Source: Candidatus Peregrinibacteria bacterium
GTDB taxonomy: Bacteria > Patescibacteriota > Gracilibacteria > Peribacterales > Peribacteraceae
DNA: 10,612 bases
Reading direction: 5' to 3'
Assembly (NCBI GenBank): GCA_016866815.1
Contig: VGKZ01000033.1
Coordinates: 1-10,612, forward strand
Shown piece by piece: positions 1-6,956 of this stretch; the stretch's first letter is position 1; each line of letters opens with the position of its first letter. The notes beneath the pieces were generated by a model, which made no database searches, had not been told where the DNA came from, and worked only from the letters and a program-made list of their open reading frames with translations. The translations under genes were made by a program, and so were the position numbers.

Positions 1-2135
1 GTGAGGTTGCCGATGCCGTCAGTGGCGAGGATGGTGCCGGAAGAGCCTTGGGAACCGGGGAAGCGGTAGGTGATGCCACGGACGATGATGCCGGAACCGA
101 AGACCACTTCGTCATTGAGGGTGGTGACACGTTCGACGACGAGGGAGCCGGAAGACGTCAGAAGATCCTGAGCCCTGAGGTGGTAGCCGCTTGCGACCCC
201 GCTCACTTCGAGTGCAGCCTGCGCTCCGGTGATCTGATTGTTGATAACGAGGGCACCGGTCATAGTGTCTCCGGCAACATTGACGTACCGCGCGTCGCCG
301 CTTGTCTGACTGAGCCCCGTACCGACGGTGAGATCCTCCGCACATTCGAATTTCTTCGTCGTGGAATTCCATGTGACCTTGTTGGATCCGGTGCAGTTGC
401 TGGAAAGTCCGAAGCCGACGATCGTCACACCGGAGAGCGTGCCGTGAAGTTCGATATTGCTTTCGACAACCAAATTTCCCGATGACGTCAGTGAATCTGT
501 CGCGTGCACAATGGCACCGGAAGCCGTCGCTGCCTCCAGTAATCCTAGATTGTAGAGCGTGAGCCCGCCTGCATCACCCGCAGACCGGCTGCCGGAACTT
601 GCGAGTCCGAGAGAATCGTAAATGCCGAGCGTCGGACCGGCAGGACCCGTCGCCCCTGTCGCCCCTGTTGCGCCGTCCGCACCCGCCGCACCCGATGATC
701 CCCCTCCACCGCTCCTGCCACTACCTCCGCCGCGGCGGCTGATGTACCCGGATGCAAGTTCGTTGATGTTGGACTCGTTGAGGAATGTCCACACCAGCGT
801 GCCGTCGATCGTCATAAGCACCTGTCCGTTCTCGCCCGCACCGATCGCGCTCCAGAGACTGGGCGCGGAAGTGATGGGAGACATCTCCGGAAATTCCGGC
901 GCACTTTTGAAGAGAATCTGCTCGTAAGGCACACCAGCGGCAATCATGTCGTTGAGACGCTCTTCACGTCGTCCGAGTACTCTCTGTACAAAATCACTGA
1001 TGGCAGACACCACCGGAATATCACCGTCAATATGTCCACGAATCTGCGAGGTGAACGTCTGTTTGACCGTCGACTCCGGGAGACGGATGTAACGTTCGGG
1101 ATTCACTGTTTCGGTAACGAGTGACACGGCTCCAACCGGAACAGCAATCTCCTGGGGTGCTGCAGTCGCAACGGGAGTCACAACGGACAACCGCTTTGCT
1201 CTGCGTGCTGCAACACTATCCACGAGAGAAACTGCATTGAGAATTCCCGACTGTGCGGAAGATTCCGGAACACTATCAATCACCATTGTCGTCACCGTCG
1301 GCTGTACAGCGCCAACCGGAATATTGATGCGAGTTCGCTTGTTGAGCGAAGGCTTCCTGTCAGGAACAATGAACGACATGAAGCTCCCGATAGGGTTGCT
1401 GAAGTCCAACCGTGAAATACGTGTTTCACGTCGCGCCTCGACGTTCGCGAGAAGTTCTGACGTATCGGACCCTACGGATTTCACATACGCAACGGGAGCG
1501 GTCGCCGTGACCGTGATTTCTTCCTGCTGAAGGAAAAGCGGGTATACCTGCCCGTCGATATCCACCGTCCTTACCGCAGTGAATGCGGCAATAGTATGAT
1601 CGAAACCGCCATTCAGTATTTCCTTTGGATCGAGTTCTGCACTCAGTCCCGGATGCACGTCCCATACTTTCGCGACATCGCCGTTCAGAAATACGAGACT
1701 TCCCGTGGTATTCATCTGTCTCGTCCCGGACACAAGAAGCAGAAGCACGACGATGACAGCGGAGATGATGCAGCGCTCAACGATGAGCGCATGCTTGCGG
1801 AGTGATAGCCTGCAAAGCTCCGCTGTACTCAAAGTTGACCCTGACACTTTCGCCTCTTCGAGTACCACGGTCGCCTCCTGCGCGAGAGAAGTCTTGATGA
1901 GTCGAGCGGTCTGCGCGCGGGAGTATCCGGTTTCCCGCTGGATGAAATTCCGAATCAGACCCTTGTCATCGCGTCCGAGTTTTTCGTAATGGAATTTCCG
2001 GAGCAGTGCTCCGATCCACTCCTGCTTCACCAGCTTTTCCGCCGAAAAAATCTCTCCGGGTTCTGCCGACTCCTCGATCCGTGAACGGATTGTTTCGAGA
2101 GACGACGGCAGGAGGGAGGTGACGGTGATGGACAT
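1..2135 (-). CDS. Large single-anchor surface fibre-like protein, N-terminal 711 residues (3' end outside window)
   Basis: An uninterrupted minus-strand reading frame starts at the ATG at 2135 and runs off the window edge. Residues 1-115 are hydrophilic and helical and should be cytoplasmic. Residues 122-137 form one very hydrophobic segment (signal anchor), followed by a long extracytoplasmic region rich in Thr, Val and Ser. A Gly/Ser-rich linker leads into seven collagen-like Gly-X-X triplets at residues 482-502 (GAA, GAD, GAT three times, GPA, GPT). After these come beta-repeat sequences like phage tail fibres and bacterial adhesins: YVNVAGDTMTGAL at 617-629, and LTSSG(N/S)LVVE twice, at about 549 and 659. 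No Shine-Dalgarno sequence precedes the ATG, but a promoter lies about 65 bp upstream. The likely role is an envelope-anchored fibre or adhesin; the ligand is unknown. The architecture is directly visible; the function is inferred. Confidence 0.85.
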   Translation of the reverse strand, partial: MSITVTSLLPSSLETIRSRIEESAEPGEIFSAEKLVKQEWIGALLRKFHYEKLGRDDKGLIRNFIQRETGYSRAQTARLIKTSLAQEATVVLEEAKVSGSTLSTAELCRLSLRKHALIVERCIISAVIVVLLLLVSGTRQMNTTGSLVFLNGDVAKVWDVHPGLSAELDPKEILNGGFDHTIAAFTAVRTVDIDGQVYPLFLQQEEITVTATAPVAYVKSVGSDTSELLANVEARRETRISRLDFSNPIGSFMSFIVPDRKPSLNKRTRINIPVGAVQPTVTTMVIDSVPESSAQSGILNAVSLVDSVAARRAKRLSVVTPVATAAPQEIAVPVGAVSLVTETVNPERYIRLPESTVKQTFTSQIRGHIDGDIPVVSAISDFVQRVLGRREERLNDMIAAGVPYEQILFKSAPEFPEMSPITSAPSLWSAIGAGENGQVLMTIDGTLVWTFLNESNINELASGYISRRGGGSGRSGGGGSSGAAGADGATGATGATGPAGPTLGIYDSLGLASSGSRSAGDAGGLTLYNLGLLEAATASGAIVHATDSLTSSGNLVVESNIELHGTLSGVTIVGFGLSSNCTGSNKVTWNSTTKKFECAEDLTVGTGLSQTSGDARYVNVAGDTMTGALVINNQITGAQAALEVSGVASGYHLRAQDLLTSSGSLVVERVTTLNDEVVFGSGIIVRGITYRFPGSQGSSGTILATDGIGNL

Positions 2136-2160
2136 CGGATATGTGTGTGATGTGTGTCTG

Positions 2161-2178
2161 TGAGCCTCAGGCTCATTT
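2161..2178. repeat. Dispersed 15-bp palindrome, copy 1
   Basis: TGAGCCTCAGGCTCA has perfect 7-bp arms around a central C and is followed by TTT. It lies in the leader of the surface protein gene, 26 nt before its start codon. The identical 18-mer occurs again at 5220-5237, and a one-mismatch copy on the opposite strand at 3537-3554. With a single-base centre it suits a dimeric DNA-binding protein better than an RNA hairpin; that role is inferred. Confidence 0.6.
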
Positions 2179-2203
2179 CCGGATTCGTTGCATAAATCAT
2201 TAG

Positions 2204-2232
2204 AGTATACAGGATTTTGATAAAACGAACAA
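2204..2232 (-). promoter_or_regulatory. Sigma-70-type promoter for the surface protein gene
   Basis: On the minus strand, TTGTTC (2232-2227) is followed by a 17-bp spacer and TATACT (2209-2204). The -10 box matches five of six consensus positions; the -35 box is weak. Transcription would start near 2197 and give a leader of about 60 nt that contains the 15-bp palindrome at 2161-2175. Confidence 0.55.
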
Positions 2233-2349
2233 GTGGCAAAAACACGACCGATGAGCCCAATGGACGAGCCTGAATATGGCAATACAGGAAAGCATGGATA
2301 ACGTCCTAATTTTTGGTAGCATCCATGCACTTTCCCTCTCAGCACGCAC

Positions 2350-3330
2350 ATGACACCTCCTGCCGTTTCCGCCTCCTCCCTTGCACCGTTTCTCACGACG
2401 ACGCTCGATACGACGAATTTCCGCGACCTCGGGGAAAAGTACGAAGGTAAAGTGCGCGACGTCTACATTCAGAAGCAAAACGGCAAGCGGATCCTGATCG
2501 CCACGGACAGGCAATCCGCGTTCGACATCAACTGGACGACCATCCCCCTGAAGGGGCAGGTCCTGACCGAGATGAGCGCATGGTGGTTCGACAAAATCGG
2601 CGACATCATGCCGACGCACGTGCTTGCCCACCCGGATCCGAACGTGATGATTGTCAAAGACCTGGCAATGCTGAAAATCGAAGTCGTTGTTCGCGGATAC
2701 CTCACAGGATCAAGCAAAACAGCTATTTGGGTGAACTATAAAAACGGCATCCGGGACTACTGCGGAAACGCTCTCCCGGAGGGAATGGTGAAGAACCAAC
2801 CGCTTCCAAAGGTCCTTTTGACGCCGACAACAAAAGGCGTGGACGATGAACTCATTGATCCGAAAGGCATCGTGGAACGCGGGTTTGCGACACAGGAACA
2901 GTGGGACGAGATCGGTGAAAAGGCCCTGAAACTCTTTGCGAGGGGGCAGGAAATCGCACGGAGCAGGGGGCTGATTCTCGTCGATACCAAGTACGAAATG
3001 GGTTACGACACAGAGGGGAATCTGACCATTGCCGACGAAGTCCACACCCCCGATTCCTCACGGTACTGGATCGCCGGAACGTATGACGAGCGCTTCGAGC
3101 GGGGGGAGGAACCGGAGAGTCTGGACAAGGAATTCTTCCGGCTCTGGCTCCGGGATCAGGGGTTCGAATACGGCGGCAAGCGCCCCGAAATCACCGATGA
3201 CGTCCGCCTCATGCTGGCGGAAAAATACATCGATCTCTACGAGCGCGTGACGGGGGAAACGTTCACCATCCCATCCGATCCGAACGTCCCAAAGCGTATC
3301 GAAAACAATCTGAAGGTGTATCGGATATGA
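2350..3330 (+). CDS. purC: Phosphoribosylaminoimidazole-succinocarboxamide synthase (SAICAR synthase)
   Basis: This cytoplasmic enzyme joins CAIR and aspartate using ATP to give SAICAR in de novo purine synthesis. The 326-residue protein is of the longer type (about 300 residues, as in yeast Ade1) rather than the about 240-residue E. coli type. Visible family motifs, in order, are GKVRDVY near residue 35 (nucleotide-binding loop), ATDRQSAFD, the segment VVRGYLTGSS, LTPTTKG, LVDTKYEMG, and DEVHTPDSSRYW near residue 230. The start at 2350 leaves about 20 residues before the conserved core, normal for this type. There is no Shine-Dalgarno sequence and no strong promoter match in the 214-nt spacer upstream. 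No other purine gene is in the window, so it stands alone here. The TGA stop supports the standard code. Confidence 0.96.
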   Translation: MTPPAVSASSLAPFLTTTLDTTNFRDLGEKYEGKVRDVYIQKQNGKRILIATDRQSAFDINWTTIPLKGQVLTEMSAWWFDKIGDIMPTHVLAHPDPNVMIVKDLAMLKIEVVVRGYLTGSSKTAIWVNYKNGIRDYCGNALPEGMVKNQPLPKVLLTPTTKGVDDELIDPKGIVERGFATQEQWDEIGEKALKLFARGQEIARSRGLILVDTKYEMGYDTEGNLTIADEVHTPDSSRYWIAGTYDERFERGEEPESLDKEFFRLWLRDQGFEYGGKRPEITDDVRLMLAEKYIDLYERVTGETFTIPSDPNVPKRIENNLKVYRI

Positions 3331-3391
3331 CCTGTGACGAGCCTGCATGCTGGTAGGAAAATGCTGTGAAATAGTGAACACATTATTTGTA

Positions 3392-3419
3392 CAATAAAAG
3401 GAATTCCGGACAGAATTCC
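3392..3419 (-). terminator. Possible intrinsic terminator for the rpiB-rpe-DUF192 cluster
   Basis: On the minus strand GGAATTC and GAATTCC (positions 3419-3413 and 3406-3400) form a perfect 7-bp stem with a 6-nt loop, followed at once by TTTTATTG. It lies about 140 nt past the DUF192 stop. The stem is AT-rich and the U-run is interrupted, so strength is uncertain. Read from purC on the plus strand there is no T-run after the hairpin. Confidence 0.45.
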
Positions 3420-3536
3420 CCTCCGTTTCCGACGCGATCATCCGCGTCCGCATGAGCCTGAACACGCTGATAGGAATACATGATCGCCATACATGCAAGA
3501 ATACGCCTGAACGCGAATAATACCGTCCATTTGCCA

Positions 3537-3554
3537 AATGAGCATGAGGCTCAA
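3537..3554. repeat. Dispersed 15-bp palindrome, variant copy 2
   Basis: On the plus strand this reads AAATGAGCATGAGGCTCA, matching the reverse complement of the copies at 2161 and 5220 with one change. It starts 5 nt beyond the stop codon of the DUF192 gene. The preceding GCGAATAATACCG resembles GCGAATAGATACCG upstream of the 5220 copy (minus strand), so similarity may extend past the palindrome. Confidence 0.5.
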
Positions 3555-3558
3555 GAAG

Positions 3559-4017
3559 CTATTCGTGCACCGGTAACGCTATCCGCCACCCCTCGCCCAC
3601 CCCCTCCGCGGCGACGAATCCGGCGTTCACTTCCAGGGCGATGGCAGCAGGCTTCAGCGACGCGTACTGGGGGCATGGATCGGCGGTGCACGGCACCATA
3701 GTCCCATGGGAAATGTACTTCCCCTGCTGATCGAAAAAGATGATATCCAGGGGGATGAGTGTGTTCTTCATCCAGAAGGAAAGGACTCCTGGCTCCTGGA
3801 AGAGAAAGATCATTCCGTGTTCCTTCGGCAATTCCTTTCTCCCCATGAGACCGCTCATCCGCTCTTCCGGGTCATCCGCCACCTCGACCGTCAGCGTGAC
3901 CGCCTTCTGGTCTGGGGATACGAGGGCAATGGATTGTGGACCGGCATTCTTTTTCGACACGCCGCACCCAATAAGAATAAGGCAGCCAAGGACAAGGACG
4001 ACTCGCTTCAACATCAT
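3559..4017 (-). CDS. DUF192 family lipoprotein
   Basis: A 152-residue protein with a short positively charged N terminus, a hydrophobic stretch at residues 5-16 and a lipobox L15-I-G-C18, so it should be lipidated at Cys18 and held on the outer face of the membrane. The rest is one DUF192 domain with its hallmarks: ERMSGLMGRKELPKEHGMIF (residues 52-71) and SFWMKNTLIPLDIIFFD (80-96), then a C-terminal segment ending VNAGF...GWRI. DUF192 proteins are small secreted or lipid-anchored beta domains whose biochemical role is not settled. Its ATG overlaps the TGA of rpe by 4 nt (ATGA), so the two are probably translationally coupled. A second ATG directly follows the first and could also serve. Two extra cysteines (110 and 115) could form a disulfide. 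Confidence 0.9.
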   Translation of the reverse strand: MMLKRVVLVLGCLILIGCGVSKKNAGPQSIALVSPDQKAVTLTVEVADDPEERMSGLMGRKELPKEHGMIFLFQEPGVLSFWMKNTLIPLDIIFFDQQGKYISHGTMVPCTADPCPQYASLKPAAIALEVNAGFVAAEGVGEGWRIALPVHE

Positions 4018-4658
4018 GATGGGCGGAGGGAAGCGATAGCCATTGTACGGTCAGAAGAACGGAAAATGAAGCTGCCGGAAACGAGATTGTCCGCACCGGC
4101 TTCGATGCACATCTTCGCGGTGGTGGCGTCGATGCCCCCGTCCATCTGGATCATGAGCTTGGGGTACTCCTTCCGGGCTTGCCGGACCTTGGAAAGAACT
4201 TCCGGGAGGAACTTCTGGCCACCGAAGCCTGGCTGAACGGACATCACGAGGAGCAGGTCGATATCTGCCAGAACATCGGCAATATCATCGATCGGAGTCT
4301 CCGGATTCAGGGCGATGCCGGCACTGGCACCGCCTTTGTGAATTCGGTTGATGAGATCCTTGCGCGCTTTCGTTCCCGCAACTACCTCCGCGTGAAACGT
4401 GATGTGCCGGACCTTGAGGGCGAGGAATTCATCGATGCGTTCAGCTGGATTTTCCACCATCAGGTGCACATCGAGCGGAAGCTTGGTCTTGAGCGACTTC
4501 AGAACCGGAGCCCCGAAGCTCAAATTCGGGACGAAATGGCCATCCATGACATCAACCTGCAACCAATCGGCATACGGCTCAACGCTCTCCACCTCTTCCT
4601 GCAAACGCGCAAAATCCGCAGAGAGAATGGAGGGGGTGATGAGAATCTTGCGAGCCAT
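4014..4658 (-). CDS. rpe: Ribulose-phosphate 3-epimerase
   Basis: Interconverts ribulose 5-phosphate and xylulose 5-phosphate in the pentose-phosphate pathway. The 214-residue TIM-barrel protein shows the family motifs in order: PSILSADF (9-16), QVDVMDGHFVPN (34-45), DVHLMVENP (63-71), FHAE (88-91), GIALNPETP (114-122), MSVQPGFGGQKF (139-150), QMDGGI (171-176) and the phosphate-binding GADNLVSGSFIF (188-199). The ATG at 4658 was chosen because MARKILITPSIL begins exactly where the family does; an upstream TTG would add seven unconserved residues. The usual metal ligand His of HxDxMDG is Gln34 here, while Asp36, His65 and Asp173 remain. It lies 49 nt after rpiB and overlaps the DUF192 gene by 4 nt. 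Confidence 0.95.
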   Translation of the reverse strand: MARKILITPSILSADFARLQEEVESVEPYADWLQVDVMDGHFVPNLSFGAPVLKSLKTKLPLDVHLMVENPAERIDEFLALKVRHITFHAEVVAGTKARKDLINRIHKGGASAGIALNPETPIDDIADVLADIDLLLVMSVQPGFGGQKFLPEVLSKVRQARKEYPKLMIQMDGGIDATTAKMCIEAGADNLVSGSFIFRSSDRTMAIASLRPS

Positions 4659-4707
4659 ACAGACATCATGGTAACCCAAGTACGCAATAATCTAATAATG
4701 CAATCAC

Positions 4708-5148
4708 TCAACGACCCCCCTCCAAATCATTCACTCGCTTCAGATGCCTCCCCTCTTCAAAATCCGTCGATAAAAACACATCGACATACTTCTCCGCGTC
4801 CTTCGGTTTCGTCAATCTCCCTCCCATACTCATCATATTCGCATCGTTGTGGGCACGCGCCAGACGGGCGGTCTCCTCGCTGTACACAAGCGCACAGCGT
4901 ATGCCCCTGACCTTGTTACTGGCCATGGCTTCGCCGTTGCCGCTGCCGCCGAAGACAATCCCCGGACAACCGTATTCCAGGACCGCAGCTGCGCCTTTGC
5001 GCATGATGGCAGGGTAATCCACCGCTTCTTCCGAAAACGTTCCTACATCCACCGTATCGATCCCCTTGCCCTGCAAAAAAGACTTTATGCGTTCCTTGAG
5101 GGGAAAGCCGGCATGGTCGGCAGCGAGAACAACGCGCTCGGGTTTCAT
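4708..5148 (-). CDS. rpiB: Ribose-5-phosphate isomerase B
   Basis: Interconverts ribose 5-phosphate and ribulose 5-phosphate, the step next to Rpe. The 146-residue protein starts MKPERVVLAADHAGFPLK, with substrate-binding Asp11-His12, and carries the LacAB_rpiB signature FGGSGNGEAMASNKVRGIR (66-84), then HNDANMMSMGGR (100-111). The E. coli enzyme has a catalytic Cys in a CGTG motif. Here the loop is GGSGNGE, with Ser69 and Glu73, as in the Mycobacterium tuberculosis type where a Glu acts as the base. The ATG at 5148 matches the family start; the frame stays open upstream to a start inside the palindromic repeat at 5220, but those 29 residues are not family-like. It is the first gene of a minus-strand cluster with rpe and a lipoprotein, and is divergent from tpiA. 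Confidence 0.95.
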   Translation of the reverse strand: MKPERVVLAADHAGFPLKERIKSFLQGKGIDTVDVGTFSEEAVDYPAIMRKGAAAVLEYGCPGIVFGGSGNGEAMASNKVRGIRCALVYSEETARLARAHNDANMMSMGGRLTKPKDAEKYVDVFLSTDFEEGRHLKRVNDLEGGR

Positions 5149-5203
5149 GACCGGTATGGTAGCTGTCAGGAGCCCCAAAATACAGGCTTGCCGGCTGTCA
5201 AAG

Positions 5204-5237
5204 ACAGGCTCATTTCCCGTGAGCCTCAGGCTCATTT
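5204..5237. repeat. Palindrome copy 3 plus a half-site 22 bp away, upstream of rpiB
   Basis: TGAGCCTCAGGCTCATTT (5220-5237) is identical to the copy at 2161. AGGCTCATTT occurs again at 5206-5215, exactly 22 bp from the same string at 5228, so the two sites face the same side of the helix. A further small inverted repeat CTGTC-AAA-GACAG (about 5195-5207) adjoins. The set lies 56-89 bp before the rpiB start, in the spacer shared with tpiA. Operator function is an inference. Confidence 0.55.
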
Positions 5238-5412
5238 GTACATTAGTGCATATATTCGGTATCTATTCGCTCTTTTAAAAAACAAGCATCAGAGATCAGT
5301 GAACGTGCCCCGGAAACACGAGACGGGTGTGTGGCGTTGCATAGTGAGCATCCCCTGTCTCCTGCATCTTGAATATTCCCTTATTCCCTTCAGTACCATA
5401 TCCTGTATTCGG

Positions 5413-6126
5413 ATGCGTACACCCCTCATTGCAGCCAACTGGAAAATGAACCCGGCACCTGCCGGAGCGTTGGGAACGTCGTCTCCCTACCGCACACATG
5501 CGGCAGTCGATGTCATCGTCTTCCCCTCGTTCCTTGATCTGAAGGAATGCCTCGCAGCGAAGCTCATCGCTGGACCCCAGTTCGCCAGCCCCGAAGAACC
5601 GGGAGCCCATACCGGCGACGTCAGCATGACGATGATCAAAACGCTGGGATGCCGCTATGTGCTTTGCGGTCACAGTGAACGGCGGGCGGATCACGGTGAA
5701 ACCGATGCAGACGTGGCGGCACAGGTGATCGCCGCACTCGAACGCGGGATGCACCCCGTCGTCTGCGTTGGGGAATCACAGGAGCAACGGAAGGCAGGGA
5801 AAGAGAAGAGCGTTGTGAAGAAACAGCTGGCGGGACTGCCGCTGGAATCAGACATCACCATCGCATACGAACCCGTATGGGCTATCGGGACCGGAAAAAC
5901 CGCAACTCCGGCAGATGCACAGGAGATGCACGCATACATTCGTTCGCTGCTGCCGGAGAACAGACGTAATGGAACGCGCATCCTCTACGGCGGTTCCATG
6001 AAACCGGAGAATGCGGAAGAACTTCTCAAACAGCCGGACATCGACGGAGGTCTCGTGGGCGGGGCATCATTGAAGCCTGATGATTTCGGGAAGATTGTGG
6101 AAATTGCAGCTGCAATGCAGAAATAG
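5413..6126 (+). CDS. tpiA: Triosephosphate isomerase
   Basis: Interconverts dihydroxyacetone phosphate and glyceraldehyde 3-phosphate. The 237-residue protein, slightly shorter than the usual 245-255, has AANWKMN (7-13) with catalytic Lys11, GHSERR (86-91) with catalytic His87, VCVGE (117-121), AYEPVWAIGTGKTATP (151-166) with catalytic Glu153 and the flexible phosphate loop, YGGSMKP (192-198) and GLVGGASLKPDDF (213-225). The frame is open for 188 codons upstream, but that part runs antisense to rpiB and is not TIM-like; the ATG at 5413 places Asn and Lys at the normal distance from the N terminus. The shortening falls in the first 50 residues (around 14-30). There is no Shine-Dalgarno sequence. 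It is divergent from rpiB with a 264-nt spacer. Confidence 0.95.
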   Translation: MRTPLIAANWKMNPAPAGALGTSSPYRTHAAVDVIVFPSFLDLKECLAAKLIAGPQFASPEEPGAHTGDVSMTMIKTLGCRYVLCGHSERRADHGETDADVAAQVIAALERGMHPVVCVGESQEQRKAGKEKSVVKKQLAGLPLESDITIAYEPVWAIGTGKTATPADAQEMHAYIRSLLPENRRNGTRILYGGSMKPENAEELLKQPDIDGGLVGGASLKPDDFGKIVEIAAAMQK

Positions 6127-6133
6127 TCACCAT

Positions 6134-6175
6134 CGAATCACGAATCACGAATCCCGAATCACAAATCCCGAATCC
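6134..6175. repeat. Heptanucleotide tandem array, six copies
   Basis: Six contiguous 7-bp units read CGAATCA, CGAATCA, CGAATCC, CGAATCA, CAAATCC, CGAATCC. The array starts 7 nt after the tpiA stop and ends 4 nt before the TATACT box of the SPFH gene, so it covers the place of a -35 box. Heptamer arrays are known in filamentous cyanobacteria as STRR sequences; similarity here is only of type. Confidence 0.9.
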
Positions 6176-6179
6176 CGTG

Positions 6180-6185
6180 TATACT
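6180..6185 (+). promoter_or_regulatory. -10 box for the SPFH gene
   Basis: TATACT matches five of six -10 positions, and the same hexamer is used at 2204 (minus) and 10049. No consensus -35 box exists 16-18 bp upstream, where the heptamer array lies. The start would be near 6192, giving a leader of only about 17 nt without a Shine-Dalgarno sequence. Confidence 0.4.
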
Positions 6186-6208
6186 CACTCCCACTTTCCC
6201 CGTTCTCT

Positions 6209-6955
6209 ATGTTCAACACCATCTTCTTTGGCTGGCCCGTCATCATCCTCATCCTCGCGATGATCCGACAGGTAAACCAGTACGAACGCGGCGTATTACT
6301 GACGATGGGAAAATACTCGCGAACGTGGAATCCCGGCTGGAAGATCCTGATCCCCGTTTTTCAGAGGATGATCAAAGTGGATATCCGTACAAAAGCAGTC
6401 GATGTCCCCGATCAGGAAGCGATCACGAAAGACAACATCCCCATCCGCATCAACGCCGTCATCTACTTCCGCGTACTGAGTGCGGAGAAAGCGGTGCTTG
6501 AAGTGGAGGACTTCCTCTACGCCGTCTCACAGCTTGCACAGACCACCATGCGCAATGCCGTCGGCGAGGTGACGCTGGACGAGCTTCTTTCGAAGAAAGC
6601 CCAGATCAGCGAAGGAATAAAGAAAACCGTCGATATCGCCAGCGATCCGTGGGGCGTGGATGTGCAGAGCGTCGAACTCAAAGACATCGTTCTACCGGAA
6701 AGCCTGAAGCGCACCATCGCCAAAGTGGCGGAAGCGGAACGCGAACGGCAGGCCGTCATCATCAATTCCGTCGGAGAAGTGGCATCCGCAAAAAACATGG
6801 CCGAAGCCGCAGCAACACTCGCTGCACAACCCGGAGCCCTGCATCTCCGTACGCTCCAGAGCATCAATGACCTGAGCTCCGATCAGAGTAATACTGTGGT
6901 GTGGATGGTTCCCGTCGAAGCGATGAAGGCTCTCGAAGGGTTTGTGAAGAAGTAA
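6209..6955 (+). CDS. SPFH/stomatin-like (slipin) membrane protein
   Basis: A 248-residue prohibitin/stomatin-type protein. Residues 3-19 form one membrane segment, and the SPFH (band 7) domain follows: VNQYERGVLLTMGKY (22-36), NPGWKILIPVFQRM (41-54), DVPDQEAITKDNIPIRINAVIYFRV (65-89), the segment around TMRNAVGEVTLDELLSKK (113-130), WGVDVQSVELKDIVLPESLK (148-167) and a charged helix AKVAEAERERQAVIINSVGE (171-190), then an Ala-rich oligomerisation region. These proteins assemble into membrane rings or scaffolds and often pair with an NfeD protein; none is adjacent here. The ATG at 6209 precedes the membrane segment; the open frame upstream runs through the heptamer array and is not protein-like. 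Its stop is 1 nt from the stop of the convergent membrane protein gene. Confidence 0.93.
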   Translation: MFNTIFFGWPVIILILAMIRQVNQYERGVLLTMGKYSRTWNPGWKILIPVFQRMIKVDIRTKAVDVPDQEAITKDNIPIRINAVIYFRVLSAEKAVLEVEDFLYAVSQLAQTTMRNAVGEVTLDELLSKKAQISEGIKKTVDIASDPWGVDVQSVELKDIVLPESLKRTIAKVAEAERERQAVIINSVGEVASAKNMAEAAATLAAQPGALHLRTLQSINDLSSDQSNTVVWMVPVEAMKALEGFVKK

Positions 6956-6956
6956 C

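Noticed and set aside
48..485. Plus-strand gene of about 145 residues
   Set aside because: It lies opposite the continuous surface-protein frame, whose repeats and motifs are clearly protein-like.
4179..4910. Plus-strand gene over rpe and rpiB
   Set aside because: It is the antisense shadow of two well-recognised genes and has no family features.
5149..5235. Longer RpiB starting inside the palindrome
   Set aside because: The similar MSLRLT start seen near 2175 is produced by the same repeated DNA, not by a shared signal peptide; RpiB proteins begin at the residue encoded at 5148.
4849..5412. N-terminal extension of triosephosphate isomerase by 188 residues
   Set aside because: This part is antisense to rpiB and not TIM-like; the ATG at 5413 gives the normal N terminus.
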